NCBI RefSeq assembly: GCF_000282135.1
Contig: NZ_AKJW01000061.1
Location: forward strand, 1 to 64,000
DNA length: 64,000 nucleotides
Direction: 5' to 3'
From: Herbaspirillum sp. CF444
Lineage (GTDB): Bacteria > Pseudomonadota > Gammaproteobacteria > Burkholderiales > Burkholderiaceae_D
Positions within the stretch are counted from its first letter, which is position 1, and each line of letters begins with the position of its first letter. The position numbers and the translations under genes were made by a program. The notes beneath the pieces are model-generated. The model was given only the letters and a program-made list of their open reading frames with translations. It was not told the origin of the DNA and did not search any database. This document shows positions 48,340-57,652 of the stretch, piece after piece.

Positions 48340-48691
48340 TGTGAGTGAAGGGCGTGCCGTATCTTACAACAAGGGGTGGGCCGGGCTGCCGTTCTGTGGC
48401 CAAACCGGGCCGGGATTATGTTTCCAAATGTATGCGGCGGCCTGTCTAGTGTTGGTTTTGGTGCAGGAACATGCAAAAAATGCATCGTTTGTTGTTGGCC
48501 GGTAATTATCCTTGCCGTGCCGGGGCTTTATAAGCGGAAGATTGTGCTTAGATTCAGCTTGAAATTCAGCCCGGATCGAGCTTAGATTCACCAAGCCTGC
48601 GCGCAATCGGTACAATGCGGTCTTTCTTCATTAATTCAGTCGCGGCAAAGCAGCTTCTGCCCGGCCTTCGATTTCATCCCTCGGCATACCT
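48340..48691. other. Divergent intergenic region between mrcA and uup, 352 bp
   Basis: No credible gene is present. A TACAAT box at 48611-48616 with a weak TTCACC at 48587-48592 could be the promoter of the downstream ABC-F gene. Direct AT-rich repeats GCTTAGATTCA occur around 48546-48556 and 48580-48590. Confidence 0.45.
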
Positions 48692-50605
48692 ATGGCAGTC
48701 ATTTCTCTCTCCAATGCGCAGCTCGCATTCGGACACGTTGCGCTTCTCGATCACGCGGAGTTTTCCCTTGAAACCGGCGAACGCGTCGGTCTGATCGGCC
48801 GCAACGGCACCGGCAAGTCGTCCTTGCTGAAAATTATCGCCAGCGTTTCCAAACTGGACGACGGCCTGCTGGTGATGCAGCAAGGGCTGAAGATTGCCTA
48901 TGTCGACCAAGAGCCGCATTTCCCGGCGGAGATGTCGATTTTCGACGCGGTCGCCTCGGGCCTCGGCGAATTGCCGGCGCTACTGGCCGAATATGAATCG
49001 TTGACCGGCCAGTTCGGCGGCGACAACGACGACGCGCTGATGGAGCGCATGCACGATATCCAGGTCAAGCTCGATGCCGCCGATGCGTGGAGCCTGAATC
49101 ACAAGGTCGAAACCACGCTGGACAAGCTCAACCTCAAAGGCGACGCGCTGATCGGCGCCTTGTCCGGCGGTATGCAAAAGCGCGTGGCGCTGGCATGCGG
49201 CCTGGTCGGCGCGCCCGACGTGCTGCTGCTGGACGAACCGACCAACCATCTGGATTTCGGCTCCATCCTGTGGCTCGAAGCCCTGCTGCGCGACTACAAG
49301 GGCAGCGTGCTGTTCATCACCCACGATCGTAGCTTCCTCGACAACGTCGCCACACGCATCATCGAACTGGACCGCGGCAAGATCCTGTCTTTCCCCGGCA
49401 ACTTCAGCACCTATCAGGCGCGCAAGGCCGAGTTGCTGGCCAATGAAGAAGTCGAAAACGCCAAGTTCGACAAATTTCTCGCGCAGGAAGAAGTCTGGAT
49501 CCGCAAGGGCGTGCAGGCGCGCCGCACCCGCGACGAAGGCCGCGTGCGCCGTCTCGAAGCCTTGCGCCAGGAGCGCAGCGTGCGCCGCGACCGCCAGGGC
49601 CAGGTCAAGCTGGAAGTCTCTTCCGGCGAACGCTCCGGCAAGATCGTGGCGGAACTGGAAAACGTCAGCAAGTCTTACGGTCCGAAGACCATCGTGCGCG
49701 ATTTCACCGGCACCATCATGCGCGGCGACAAGGTCGGCCTGATCGGCCAGAACGGTGCCGGCAAGACCACCTTGCTCAAACTGATTCTCGGCGAAGAAAC
49801 GGCGGACGCCGGTACGGTCCGTCAGGGCACCAAATTGCAGGTCGCGTATTTCGACCAGATGCGCACTCAGCTCAATGAGGAAGCCACGCTGGCCGACACC
49901 ATCGCGCCGGGTAGCGACTGGGTGGAAGTCAACGGCCAGCGCAGGCACGTGATGACGTATCTGGGCGACTTCCTGTTCGCGCCGGAACGCGCGCGTTCGC
50001 CGGTGCGCACCTTGTCGGGCGGCGAGCGCAACCGCTTGCTGCTGGCGCGTCTGTTCGCCAAACCGGCCAACGTGCTGGTGCTCGATGAACCGACCAACGA
50101 CCTCGATATCGACACGCTGGAGCTGCTGGAAGAATTGCTGGAGGAATATACCGGCACCGTGTTCCTGGTCAGCCACGACCGCACCTTCCTCGACAACGTG
50201 GTGACCCAGGTGATTGCCTCCGAAGGCGATGGCGTGTGGCGCGAATATGTCGGCGGCTACAGCGACTGGGAGCGCGTGCGCGCCAACATGCAGGCGACGG
50301 CGAAGAAGGCGGACAGCAAGCCTGAATCCAAGCCGGCGGAAGTGCAGGCGGCGCCTGCCGCCGCAGCAGCCAAGCCGAAGAAACTCAGCTACAAGGAACA
50401 GCGCGAACTGGAAGAATTGCCCAAGCTGATCGCGCAACTGGAAGAAGAGCAGGCGGCGATTTCCGCCAAGCTGGCCGATCCGGATCTTTACAAGCAAGGC
50501 GCGGATGCAGCGGTGCGCCTGAATGCGCGTTTCGCCGAGATCGACGGTTTGTTGCTGGAAAATCTGGAACGCTGGGAAGTGATCGAAGCGCGTTCCAAGG
50601 GGTAA
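48692..50605 (+). CDS. uup: ABC-F ATPase, Uup-like
   Basis: This 637-aa cytoplasmic protein has two ABC domains and no membrane part. Walker A motifs are GRNGTGKSS near residue 37 and GQNGAGKTT near 352; signatures are LSGGMQKR and LSGGERNR. The linker between domains is rich in Arg and Glu. After an Ala/Lys/Pro-rich hinge, a C-terminal coiled coil (about 565-635) matches Uup, which binds DNA and ribosomes. EttA-like factors lack this tail, which favours Uup. Confidence 0.9.
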   Translation: MAVISLSNAQLAFGHVALLDHAEFSLETGERVGLIGRNGTGKSSLLKIIASVSKLDDGLLVMQQGLKIAYVDQEPHFPAEMSIFDAVASGLGELPALLAEYESLTGQFGGDNDDALMERMHDIQVKLDAADAWSLNHKVETTLDKLNLKGDALIGALSGGMQKRVALACGLVGAPDVLLLDEPTNHLDFGSILWLEALLRDYKGSVLFITHDRSFLDNVATRIIELDRGKILSFPGNFSTYQARKAELLANEEVENAKFDKFLAQEEVWIRKGVQARRTRDEGRVRRLEALRQERSVRRDRQGQVKLEVSSGERSGKIVAELENVSKSYGPKTIVRDFTGTIMRGDKVGLIGQNGAGKTTLLKLILGEETADAGTVRQGTKLQVAYFDQMRTQLNEEATLADTIAPGSDWVEVNGQRRHVMTYLGDFLFAPERARSPVRTLSGGERNRLLLARLFAKPANVLVLDEPTNDLDIDTLELLEELLEEYTGTVFLVSHDRTFLDNVVTQVIASEGDGVWREYVGGYSDWERVRANMQATAKKADSKPESKPAEVQAAPAAAAAKPKKLSYKEQRELEELPKLIAQLEEEQAAISAKLADPDLYKQGADAAVRLNARFAEIDGLLLENLERWEVIEARSKG

Positions 50606-50645
50606 TCAGTTCTGCAGAGACGGCGTCTTCAATCTGAATTCAACC

Positions 50646-51485
50646 TCAATTGGGACGCCGGCTTGCATGGCGCAACTCCGGCAGTTTCTCGCGCATGATG
50701 TCGGCATCTTCGGCATCGGGGCGCAAGGCCAGATAGGCTTCCAGATCGTCCAGTGCGGCCTGCGGCTCCGCCATGTTTGCATACGCCAGCCCGCGATCGC
50801 GGCGCTCGGTAATTTCATCCGGCAATAAAATCACCAGACGTTCCTGCACATCGAGCACGCGCTGCCAGCGTTGTGCGTCGGTGAAGATTGCTTTCAAATT
50901 GCGCAGCATGCGGGTGAGGATCTCGCGCGGGTGCGCCGCGCGCAGATAGGCGGCAAGCGGCAGCTCGTCGCCGTATTCCTGTTGCTCCAGATAGGGTTCC
51001 AGCCGTTCTTCCAGTTCTTCGCGCGACAGGCTGGAACCGTTCATCGGGTCCAGCACGATGTCGCCGGACTGCACCGACAGTTTCATCAGGAAGTGGCCGG
51101 GGAAGGAAACTCCCTTCATGTTCAGGCCGATCTGCTGCCCTAGTTCCATGTATACCACCGCCAGCGAAATCGGAATGCCGCGGCGCGACGTGATGACGCG
51201 ATGGATGTAGCTGTTGTCGGGATCGTAATAATTGTTGATGTTGCCGGCGAACGCCAATTCCTGGAAAAAGAAATGGTTGAGCATGCGCAGTTTTTGAATA
51301 TGCGATGCATCGGCGGAGAGACGCTGCTTCAGCTTGAGCGCCAAGGTGTCCATCTCGATCTGGCAAGCGGAAAAATCCAGATCGGGATACGCATCCTGGC
51401 CCAACGCCAGAGCCGATTCAAATAACGGAATCGAATCGTCTTGACGAACCAGCGAAGAAAAATATTCGAGCGGTGTAAGCGTCAT
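50646..51485 (-). CDS. SirB1-family transglutaminase-like protein with TPR region
   Basis: The 279-aa product has the SirB1 pattern: NYYDPDNSYIHRVITSRRGIPISLAVVYMELG, then GVSFPGHFLMKL and DPMNGSSLSREELEERL. The C-terminal quarter is helical with TPR-like periodicity (RDRGLAYANMAEPQAALDDLEAYL). The biochemical role is not established. It lies between uup and murJ on the minus strand and probably follows murJ transcription, with a gap of about 100 bp. Confidence 0.88.
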   Translation of the reverse strand: MTLTPLEYFSSLVRQDDSIPLFESALALGQDAYPDLDFSACQIEMDTLALKLKQRLSADASHIQKLRMLNHFFFQELAFAGNINNYYDPDNSYIHRVITSRRGIPISLAVVYMELGQQIGLNMKGVSFPGHFLMKLSVQSGDIVLDPMNGSSLSREELEERLEPYLEQQEYGDELPLAAYLRAAHPREILTRMLRNLKAIFTDAQRWQRVLDVQERLVILLPDEITERRDRGLAYANMAEPQAALDDLEAYLALRPDAEDADIMREKLPELRHASRRPN

Positions 51486-51585
51486 ATGTCGATCATGCTA
51501 TCAAAATATATGCGCTTGTGAAATGTTTGCCTGGCAATAGGGCGTCAAAGCAACATTGTCAGGGAAAATATAGGGCTGCAAGTGG

Positions 51586-53136
51586 TCAGCGGCCAATGCG
51601 TTTAAAGTCGCGGAAGCGGAATCCCATCGCCATCAATGCGCCGAAATAAGCAATGCCGCAGGCGGCAAACACCAGCATCAGCGCGCCGACGCGTTCGGCC
51701 GGATGTGCGCGCATGGCGATCCAGTCAAAATGCCGCGCCACCGCAAGCGCCACGCCGGCGAGCAGGAACAGGGCGCCGGTCAGCTTGATCAGGAACATGC
51801 GCCATCCCGGTTGCGGCGTGTAGATGTTGCGACGGCGCAGTCCCCAGAACAGAAACGCCGCATTCAGGCAGGCGCCCAGCCCGATGGACAAGGCCAGGCC
51901 GGCATGGGCGATCCAGGGGACAAAAATGTAATTCATCAGCTGCGTCGCAATCAGCACGCCGATGGCGATCTTGACCGGTGTGCGGATGTCTTGTTTGGCG
52001 TAGAAGCCGGGCGCGAGAATCTTCACCAGAATCAGGCCGATCAGGCCGACGCCATAGGCGACCAAGGCATTGCCGGTCATGGCCACCGACAAGGTGTCGA
52101 ACTTGCCGTAATGGAACAAGGTCGCGGTCAGCGGTTCCGACAGCGTCGCCAGGCCGACGGCGCAAGGCAGCGCCAGCAAAAAGGTCAGGCGCAGGCCCCA
52201 GTCGAGCAGGGAGGAGTATTCCACCATGTCGTTTTCGGCATGCGCGTTGGACAGGCTGGGCAACAGGATCGTGCCGAGCGCCACGCCGAGCAGCGCGGTG
52301 GGGAATTCCATCAGGCGGTCGGCATACGACAGCCACGACACGCTGCCATGCGCCAGGCGCGAGGCGATGTTGGTGTTGATCATCAGGCTGATCTGCGCGG
52401 CCGAGACGGCGAACACGGCCGGTCCCATCTTCTTGAGCACGCGTTTGACGCCTTCATCCGAGAGTCCGATCATCGGATTGAGATACAGGCGCGGCAGCAT
52501 GCCGATCTTGGTCAATGCGGGAATCTGCAGCGCGACCTGCAATACGCCGCCGACGAAGACCGCGAATGCCATCGCGTAGATCGGCTGATCCATGTAGGGC
52601 GCAACGAACAGCGAAGCCACGATGAAGGAGACATTCAGCAGCACCGAGGTAAAGGCCGGGATTTTGAACTCCCGCCAGGTGTTGAGGATGCCGCCGGCCA
52701 GCGCCACGAAGGCCATGAAACCGATATACGGAAACATGATCCGCGTCATCATCACGGAAGCGTCGAAGGCGCCCTGATTGTATTTGAGACCGGTGGCGAT
52801 GAAGTAGACGATGACCGGCGTGGCGAGGATGCCGACGATGCTGGTGGCCAGCATGACCCAGATCAGCACTGTTGCCACATGATCAACCAGGTTCTTGGTG
52901 GCGGCGTCGCCTTTCTGGTTCTTGTACTCGGCGAGGATGGGGACGAACGCCTGCGAGAAGGCGCCTTCGGCGAAGAGGCGGCGCAGCAGGTTGGGAATGC
53001 GGAACGCCACGTTGAACGCATCCGTATAGGCCGAGGCGCCGAATGCGCGTGCAAACAGGATTTCTCTTGCGAGGCCGGTAATGCGGGAGAGCATCGTCAT
53101 GCCAGAGACGGTGGCAAGCGTTTTATGCAAGTTCAT
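51586..53136 (-). CDS. murJ: Lipid II flippase MurJ
   Basis: This 516-aa inner-membrane protein moves the cell-wall precursor lipid II to the periplasmic face. It has about 14 hydrophobic helices. The opening TLATVSGMTMLSRITGLAREILFARAFG and the LLRRLFAEGAFSQAFVPILAEY segment are diagnostic, with the conserved Arg residues. It is divergent from rpsT, the usual arrangement in many proteobacteria. Confidence 0.97.
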   Translation of the reverse strand: MNLHKTLATVSGMTMLSRITGLAREILFARAFGASAYTDAFNVAFRIPNLLRRLFAEGAFSQAFVPILAEYKNQKGDAATKNLVDHVATVLIWVMLATSIVGILATPVIVYFIATGLKYNQGAFDASVMMTRIMFPYIGFMAFVALAGGILNTWREFKIPAFTSVLLNVSFIVASLFVAPYMDQPIYAMAFAVFVGGVLQVALQIPALTKIGMLPRLYLNPMIGLSDEGVKRVLKKMGPAVFAVSAAQISLMINTNIASRLAHGSVSWLSYADRLMEFPTALLGVALGTILLPSLSNAHAENDMVEYSSLLDWGLRLTFLLALPCAVGLATLSEPLTATLFHYGKFDTLSVAMTGNALVAYGVGLIGLILVKILAPGFYAKQDIRTPVKIAIGVLIATQLMNYIFVPWIAHAGLALSIGLGACLNAAFLFWGLRRRNIYTPQPGWRMFLIKLTGALFLLAGVALAVARHFDWIAMRAHPAERVGALMLVFAACGIAYFGALMAMGFRFRDFKRIGR

Positions 53137-53323
53137 GGGACGGCATTATAGCTTTCGTTTTTGATGCGGCAGGTGCTTTGATGCCGTTGTGGGCGAGGTT
53201 GATGGCGTTTGAGGAGGCGCGGGTCGGAAGGTTCGGCAAGGCAAGAAATTGGGTCGGCGAGTTTGTTGATTCCAGGCAATTTAGCCGCTTTGCAACAGGG
53301 TGTTGGCGATAGTGGGGTTGTAT

Positions 53324-53352
53324 TTGCCAGTTTGATGAAAAATGGTTATAAT
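53324..53352 (+). promoter_or_regulatory. rpsT promoter
   Basis: TTGCCA (53324-53329), a 17-nt spacer and TATAAT (53347-53352) give a strong sigma70-type promoter with a leader of about 70 nt. Confidence 0.75.
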
Positions 53353-53428
53353 CCGTGGCTTTACAGAATTCCGCCTCGCAAGTTATCAAGATTGCGATGC
53401 TCTCGATCTCGATTTAGGATAATTATTC

Positions 53429-53695
53429 ATGGCAAATACCGCACAAGCACGCAAACGTGCTCGTCAAGCTGTTAAGCAAAACGCGCACAACTCCAGCCAA
53501 CGTTCGACTCTGCGTACAGCAATCAAGGCTGTTCGCAAGGCGATCGCTGCAGGCGACAAGGCTGCTGCGACTTCCGTGTTTCAATCGTCGGTTTCGACCA
53601 TTGACAGCATCGCTGACAAGAAAATCATTCACAAGAACAAGGCTGCTCGCCATAAGAGCCGCCTGGCTGCTGCCCTGAAGGCACTGGCTGCTTAA
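53429..53695 (+). CDS. rpsT: 30S ribosomal protein S20
   Basis: The 88-aa basic protein binds 16S rRNA early in 30S assembly. The opening [18 protein letters not shown] and the C-terminal [20 protein letters not shown] are diagnostic. It is a single-gene transcript with a clear promoter upstream and a terminator downstream. Confidence 0.98.
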   Translation: MANTAQARKRARQAVKQNAHNSSQRSTLRTAIKAVRKAIAAGDKAAATSVFQSSVSTIDSIADKKIIHKNKAARHKSRLAAALKALAA

Positions 53696-53776
53696 TTCTT
53701 GTTGCTGACCGGATCCTTTGCTTAGGTAAAGATCCGCGCAATGCAGAATCGATAGCGATGTCGATTCGAAAACATC

Positions 53777-53806
53777 AACCCGCCCAAGCGATTTGGCGGG
53801 TTTTTG
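53777..53806 (+). terminator. rpsT terminator
   Basis: AACCCGCC (53777-53784) pairs with GGCGGGTT (53795-53802) around a 10-nt loop and is followed by a T-run. Confidence 0.85.
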
Positions 53807-53914
53807 CGTTTTCAGGCGTCATTCTGCGTGGCTTGCTGTTTGTGCCTTGTCTGTTATTGACGCTATTTGGCGCCGCGACGTCGCCGTGGGCGTTGCGGGC
53901 TTGTTGTCAGATGT

Positions 53915-54355
53915 TTAACGCGGCAAGCCTTCAATCACCGTGCCCGGTTTGATGTTCTTTTGCTTGAACCAGCCCTTGTTCATTTCCAGGGCGTAGGTCG
54001 CCGCCTTGGTCGCGCAATGCGAATCCAGGGTTTGTTCCTTCATTTCCTCGATATTGATGATCTTGCCGGTTTCGTCCATGAAGGCGACCGAAAGCGGGAT
54101 CAGCGTGTTCTTCATCCACATGCAGACGCCTGCCGGCTGGCCGAAGGCGAACACCATGCCTTCATTGGCGCCCATTTTGTCCCGGAACATCAGGCCTTGC
54201 TCGCGCTGGGCTTCGGTCGAGGCGACTTCCGCCTTGATCAGATACAGGCCGGCGTTGAGTGTGACGGTGGGGAATTTCTGAAGTTGCTGGGAGTGGGACG
54301 GGAGGGCGGTCGCGAAGGCGGCAAGTGCGGTGAGCAGTGCAAGTGAACGGCGCAT
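53915..54355 (-). CDS. DUF192 family exported protein
   Basis: The 146-aa protein has a signal peptide ending PSHSQ (about residue 23). The DUF192 landmarks are REQGLMFRDKMGANEGMVFAF and CMWMKNTLIPLSVAFMD, then the C-terminal ALEMNKGWF. The function of the family is unknown; it is usually periplasmic. It stands alone on the minus strand, convergent with rpsT. Confidence 0.9.
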   Translation of the reverse strand: MRRSLALLTALAAFATALPSHSQQLQKFPTVTLNAGLYLIKAEVASTEAQREQGLMFRDKMGANEGMVFAFGQPAGVCMWMKNTLIPLSVAFMDETGKIINIEEMKEQTLDSHCATKAATYALEMNKGWFKQKNIKPGTVIEGLPR

Positions 54356-54476
54356 GATGAATTTGTTGTGAGGGTGACGAACGATCAGCGGATTATAGCG
54401 AGGATGGATTGTTCGTGGCGCATCGACGTTCTGCCGGGCGCCGGAGCGCGAATCGATGAATCAGGCGCAGAAATGA

Positions 54477-54502
54477 AAAAAGGCAGGACGAGCCTGCCTT
54501 TT
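54477..54502 (-). terminator. Terminator of the small Ala/Lys-rich gene
   Basis: AAAGGCAGG (54479-54487) pairs with CCTGCCTTT (54493-54501) around ACGAG. On the minus strand a long T-run follows. Confidence 0.85.
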
Positions 54503-54521
54503 AGTCGTGCGAAAGCTTAGA

Positions 54522-54719
54522 TTACTTAGCAGCAGCGTCAGCAGCTGGAGCGGCCTTCTTAGCCTTCTTGGCCTTGTGGCCCTTCTTCGCTTTCTTAGCC
54601 TTTGGTGCAGCTGCTTCAGTCTTGGCAGCGTCAGCAGCTGGGGCAGCAGGAGCTGCAGCTTGTGCGAACACGGAAGTTGCGAACAGACCAGCGATCAGAG
54701 CGGCGATCAATTTTTTCAT
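54522..54719 (-). CDS. Tiny exported Ala/Lys/Pro-rich protein
   Basis: The 65-aa product has a clean signal peptide (KKLIAALIAGLFATSVFAQ). The mature chain of about 46 residues is almost only Ala, Lys and Pro, with blocks of KAKKAKK flanked by acidic-Ala stretches. Its composition recalls the acid-shock protein Asr and histone-tail-like proteins. GAAGGACT precedes ATG 54719, and a strong terminator follows, which supports a real gene. It may bind anionic surface polymers. A frame to 54818 adds 33 non-family residues. Confidence 0.75.
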   Translation of the reverse strand: MKKLIAALIAGLFATSVFAQAAAPAAPAADAAKTEAAAPKAKKAKKGHKAKKAKKAAPAADAAAK

Positions 54720-54873
54720 TTTGCAGTCCTTCAAATTTAACATGTTAAGAAAACGGTGATTCTCGTGAATCATTGCCAATAACGACGTGCAGGAGGCTTG
54801 GTTGACAGAAAATTCCAAAAAAGAAAATTTCTTTGCATCCCGCGTAGTATGAGGATTTTTTGTCAGTGTATTG

Positions 54874-55440
54874 TCAGGTTTGGCGATTCAGCTCTGAAGG
54901 ATCCACGGCCTTCCATTCACCCGGCATGAGCGGGTGCGTATGCAGGGAAAACGGGCCGATGGCGATGCGCACCAGTCGCAAAGTAGGCAGGTCTACTGCG
55001 GCCGTCATGCGGCGCACCTGACGGTTCTTTCCTTCGGATATCTTGATGGTCAGCCAACTGGTCGGCTGGCTCTGCCTCACGCGTATCGGCGGATTACGCG
55101 GCCACAGCCAGCCGGGCTCTTCAACATGTTTCACTTCGCTTCGCTGCGTGACGAAATCGCCCAGATCGAGCGGATTGCGCAGGCGGTCCAGCGTATCGCG
55201 ATCGGGTACGCCGTCGACTTGCACCAGATAGATTTTCGGCTGTTTGCGTTTGGGATGGCTGATTTCATGCTGCAGTTCACCGTCGTCGGTAAGCAGCATC
55301 AGGCCTTCGCTATCGGCATCAAGACGACCGGCGGGATAAATGTCGGGGATGTCGAGGTAATTGGCCAGCGTATCGCGCTCAGGATGTGCCGAAAATTGGC
55401 ACAGGACCTGAAACGGTTTGTTGAACAAGATCAAAGGCAT
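54874..55440 (-). CDS. Pseudouridine synthase, RluE-like
   Basis: The 188-aa enzyme belongs to the RsuA/RluB/E/F family. The catalytic Asp lies in PAGRLDADSEGLMLLTDDG and the later motif KISEGKNRQVRRM is present. No N-terminal S4 domain exists and the size matches RluE, which modifies U2457 of 23S rRNA. The RNA target is inferred from this size and family. Confidence 0.88.
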   Translation of the reverse strand: MPLILFNKPFQVLCQFSAHPERDTLANYLDIPDIYPAGRLDADSEGLMLLTDDGELQHEISHPKRKQPKIYLVQVDGVPDRDTLDRLRNPLDLGDFVTQRSEVKHVEEPGWLWPRNPPIRVRQSQPTSWLTIKISEGKNRQVRRMTAAVDLPTLRLVRIAIGPFSLHTHPLMPGEWKAVDPSELNRQT

Positions 55441-55558
55441 GCTTGAGCTGAAGAGGTATTGAATCGAATAGGTAGCGGTAACGTATGCGGCAGCGCGTCG
55501 GGGTAAATGTTACAGCCTGGGTATTGCAAAGGCACGACATTCAGTAAAATACTGATGC

Positions 55559-55592
55559 ATACCAAAAGTGGTATCTTATGTCTTATATAAGA
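55559..55592. promoter_or_regulatory. Paired palindromes upstream of icd
   Basis: ATACCA-AAAG-TGGTAT (55559-55574) and the perfect palindrome TCTTATATAAGA (55581-55592) stand side by side, with TCTTAT also repeated at 55574-55579. They lie about 115-150 bp upstream of icd and are probably operator sites. Confidence 0.5.
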
Positions 55593-55706
55593 TGTTGCTT
55601 TATTTTACTTCCTGAAGTCGCTTGCGGATTCCGGTTCAGAATGGCCGACCGTGACCATTCACGCTTTTTCGCTTCATTCCGTTTAGTTTAATTGTCGGAG
55701 ACAACG

Positions 55707-56960
55707 ATGTACCAACATATCAACGTGCCGTCTGAAGGTAAGAAAATTACCGTCAACGCAGACTTTTCCCTCAATGTCCCGGACAATCCGATCATTCCAT
55801 TCATTGAAGGCGACGGCACCGGCAGCGACGTCACGCCTGTCATGCTCAAGGTCGTCAATGCCGCAGTTGAAAAAGCCTATGGCGACAAGCGCAAGATCAG
55901 CTGGATGGAAATCTATGCCGGCGAGAAATCAACCAAGCTGTACGGCGAGGATGTCTGGCTGCCGGAAGAGACCGTTGCCGCCGTCAAGGAATACATTGTC
56001 TCGATCAAGGGACCGTTGACGACGCCGGTCGGCGGTGGCATCCGTTCGCTCAACGTGTCGCTGCGCCAGCAACTGGACCTGTATGTCTGCCTGCGCCCGG
56101 TGCGCTACTTCAAGGGGGTGCCGTCGCCGCTGCGCGAGCCTGAAAAGACCAACATGGTCATCTTCCGCGAAAACTCGGAGGACATTTACGCCGGCATCGA
56201 ATGGCAGGCCGGCTCCGAAGGCGCCAAAAAGCTGATCGACTTCCTGGTCAAGGAAATGGGTGTCAAGAAGCTGCGTTTCCCCGAGACCTCCAGCCTGGGC
56301 ATCAAGCCGGTTTCGCAGGAAGGCACCGAGCGTTTGGTGCGCAAGGCGATTCAGTACGCGATCGACCACGACAAACCATCGGTGACGCTGGTCCACAAGG
56401 GCAATATCATGAAGTTCACCGAAGGCAGCTTCCGTGACTGGGGCTACGCTCTTGCGCAGAAGGAGTTCGGCGGCGTGATCATCGACGACGGTCCATGGGT
56501 CCGCGTGAAAAATCCGAAGACCGGTCGCGATATCATCGTCAAGGATTCGATCACCGACGCCTTCATGCAGCAGATCCTGCTGCGCCCGGCGGAGTATAGC
56601 GTCATTGCCACGCTGAACCTGAATGGCGACTACATCTCGGACGCGCTGGCGGCACAGGTCGGCGGCATCGGTATTGCTCCCGGCGCCAACATGTCGGACT
56701 CCGTGGCCATGTTCGAAGCCACGCACGGTACGTCGCCAAGATATGCCGGCAAGGATTACGTCAACCCGGGTTCGCTCATCTTGTCGGCGGAAATGATGTT
56801 GCGCCACATGGGCTGGACCGAAGCTGCGGCCATCATAGTCGAAGCGATGCAAACGACGATTTCTTCGAAGAAGGTGACGTATGACTTCGCGCGCCTGATG
56901 GAAGGGGCGACGCAGGTGTCCTGCTCCGGTTTCGGCGATGCTGTTATCGAGAACATGTGA
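55707..56960 (+). CDS. icd: Isocitrate dehydrogenase (NADP-dependent)
   Basis: The 417-aa TCA-cycle enzyme converts isocitrate to 2-oxoglutarate. [15 protein letters not shown] opens the core. The substrate serine lies in [23 protein letters not shown], the residue phosphorylated by AceK in E. coli. The metal-binding [17 protein letters not shown] is present. I start at ATG 55707 behind CGGAG; a TTG at 55692 is in frame but less likely. An intrinsic terminator follows. Confidence 0.96.
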   Translation: MYQHINVPSEGKKITVNADFSLNVPDNPIIPFIEGDGTGSDVTPVMLKVVNAAVEKAYGDKRKISWMEIYAGEKSTKLYGEDVWLPEETVAAVKEYIVSIKGPLTTPVGGGIRSLNVSLRQQLDLYVCLRPVRYFKGVPSPLREPEKTNMVIFRENSEDIYAGIEWQAGSEGAKKLIDFLVKEMGVKKLRFPETSSLGIKPVSQEGTERLVRKAIQYAIDHDKPSVTLVHKGNIMKFTEGSFRDWGYALAQKEFGGVIIDDGPWVRVKNPKTGRDIIVKDSITDAFMQQILLRPAEYSVIATLNLNGDYISDALAAQVGGIGIAPGANMSDSVAMFEATHGTSPRYAGKDYVNPGSLILSAEMMLRHMGWTEAAAIIVEAMQTTISSKKVTYDFARLMEGATQVSCSGFGDAVIENM

Positions 56961-57001
56961 TCTGATGAGGGCCGGCAGCTTTGCTGTGCTGCAATTGATC
57001 G

Positions 57002-57025
57002 AAGGCCGGGCGACCGGCCTTTTTT
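57002..57025 (+). terminator. icd terminator
   Basis: AAGGCCGG-GCGA-CCGGCCTT (57002-57021) is followed by a T-run. Confidence 0.88.
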
Positions 57026-57054
57026 ATGCCGCTGTCCCGGGCGAGCGGACATAA

Positions 57055-57083
57055 AAAAAGCTCCTGCAGAGCAGGAGCTTTTT
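57055..57083 (-). terminator. cspA terminator
   Basis: AAAAAGCTCCTGC pairs with GCAGGAGCTTTTT around AGA (57055-57083). On the minus strand the stem is followed by a long T-run. It lies 18 bp past the cspA stop. Confidence 0.85.
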
Positions 57084-57100
57084 AGCAAAGCGGTTAGGAC

Positions 57101-57310
57101 TTAAGCCGCGGGAGCTTGAATGTTGGAAGCTTGCTTGCCTTTGGGGCCTTGCGTGACTTCGAACTGAACTTTTTGACCTTCTTTGAGGGTCTTGAAGCCG
57201 TTCATCTGAATTGCCGAGAAGTGTGCGAACAAATCTTCACCGCCGTCGTCCGGAGTGATAAAGCCAAAGCCCTTAGAATCGTTGAACCACTTGACTGTAC
57301 CTGTTGCCAT
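57101..57310 (-). CDS. cspA: Cold-shock protein, CspA family
   Basis: The 69-aa single-stranded nucleic-acid chaperone has RNP1 (KGFGFITPD) and RNP2 (LFAHFSAI) motifs. I start at ATG 57310, where the family begins ([11 protein letters not shown]); the frame goes up to 57325. The promoter at 57446-57474 implies an mRNA leader of about 130 nt, long as in cold-regulated csp messages. Which csp paralogue it is cannot be told. Confidence 0.95.
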   Translation of the reverse strand: MATGTVKWFNDSKGFGFITPDDGGEDLFAHFSAIQMNGFKTLKEGQKVQFEVTQGPKGKQASNIQAPAA

Positions 57311-57445
57311 AAAAGCATCTTTCAATTAATAAAAAATCACACGAGCCGTTAAAGCAAGAAGCCTCGCGAGATTGAAACGTCCGCAGCCCCCCTTAAACTT
57401 GCCCCCTTCGTATTAACAAGCAGTAACTACTTATCAATGAATTCC

Positions 57446-57474
57446 ATTGTTCTCGTTAAAAATACAAAAGTCAA
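57446..57474 (-). promoter_or_regulatory. cspA promoter
   Basis: On the minus strand TTGACT (57469-57474), a 17-nt spacer and AACAAT (57446-57451) place the start near 57439. Confidence 0.65.
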
Positions 57475-57618
57475 GCTGTTTTCAGTGGAATTATTAAGCT
57501 TTTGTTCACTCGATGGGAGGCGGTGCTCTTGATTTACGATAAATAAGCGTTATCTGCGGACTATCAGGAAAACGCGTAATATCTAATTTAATTTGGATAT
57601 TTTCTTCATCGTTGTGCG

Positions 57619-57646
57619 TTGCACAGTTGATTGATGGTTTTAGAAT
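57619..57646 (+). promoter_or_regulatory. clpS promoter, possibly leaderless
   Basis: TTGCAC (57619-57624), a 16-nt spacer and TAGAAT (57641-57646) end only 6 nt before the clpS ATG. No Shine-Dalgarno exists in between. Confidence 0.6.
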
Positions 57647-57652
57647 AGATGC

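Larger units (their letters stand above)
57311..57652. other. Divergent intergenic region between cspA and clpS, 342 bp
   Basis: It contains the cspA promoter and long leader on the minus strand and the clpS promoter on the plus strand. The middle (57480-57615) is AT-rich with no gene recognised. Confidence 0.6.

Noticed and set aside
45835-48348. 837-codon open frame opposite mrcA
   Set aside because: It is the antisense shadow of mrcA; no family motifs and a residue bias (Arg, Val, Asp, His) typical of reverse-strand GC-rich frames.
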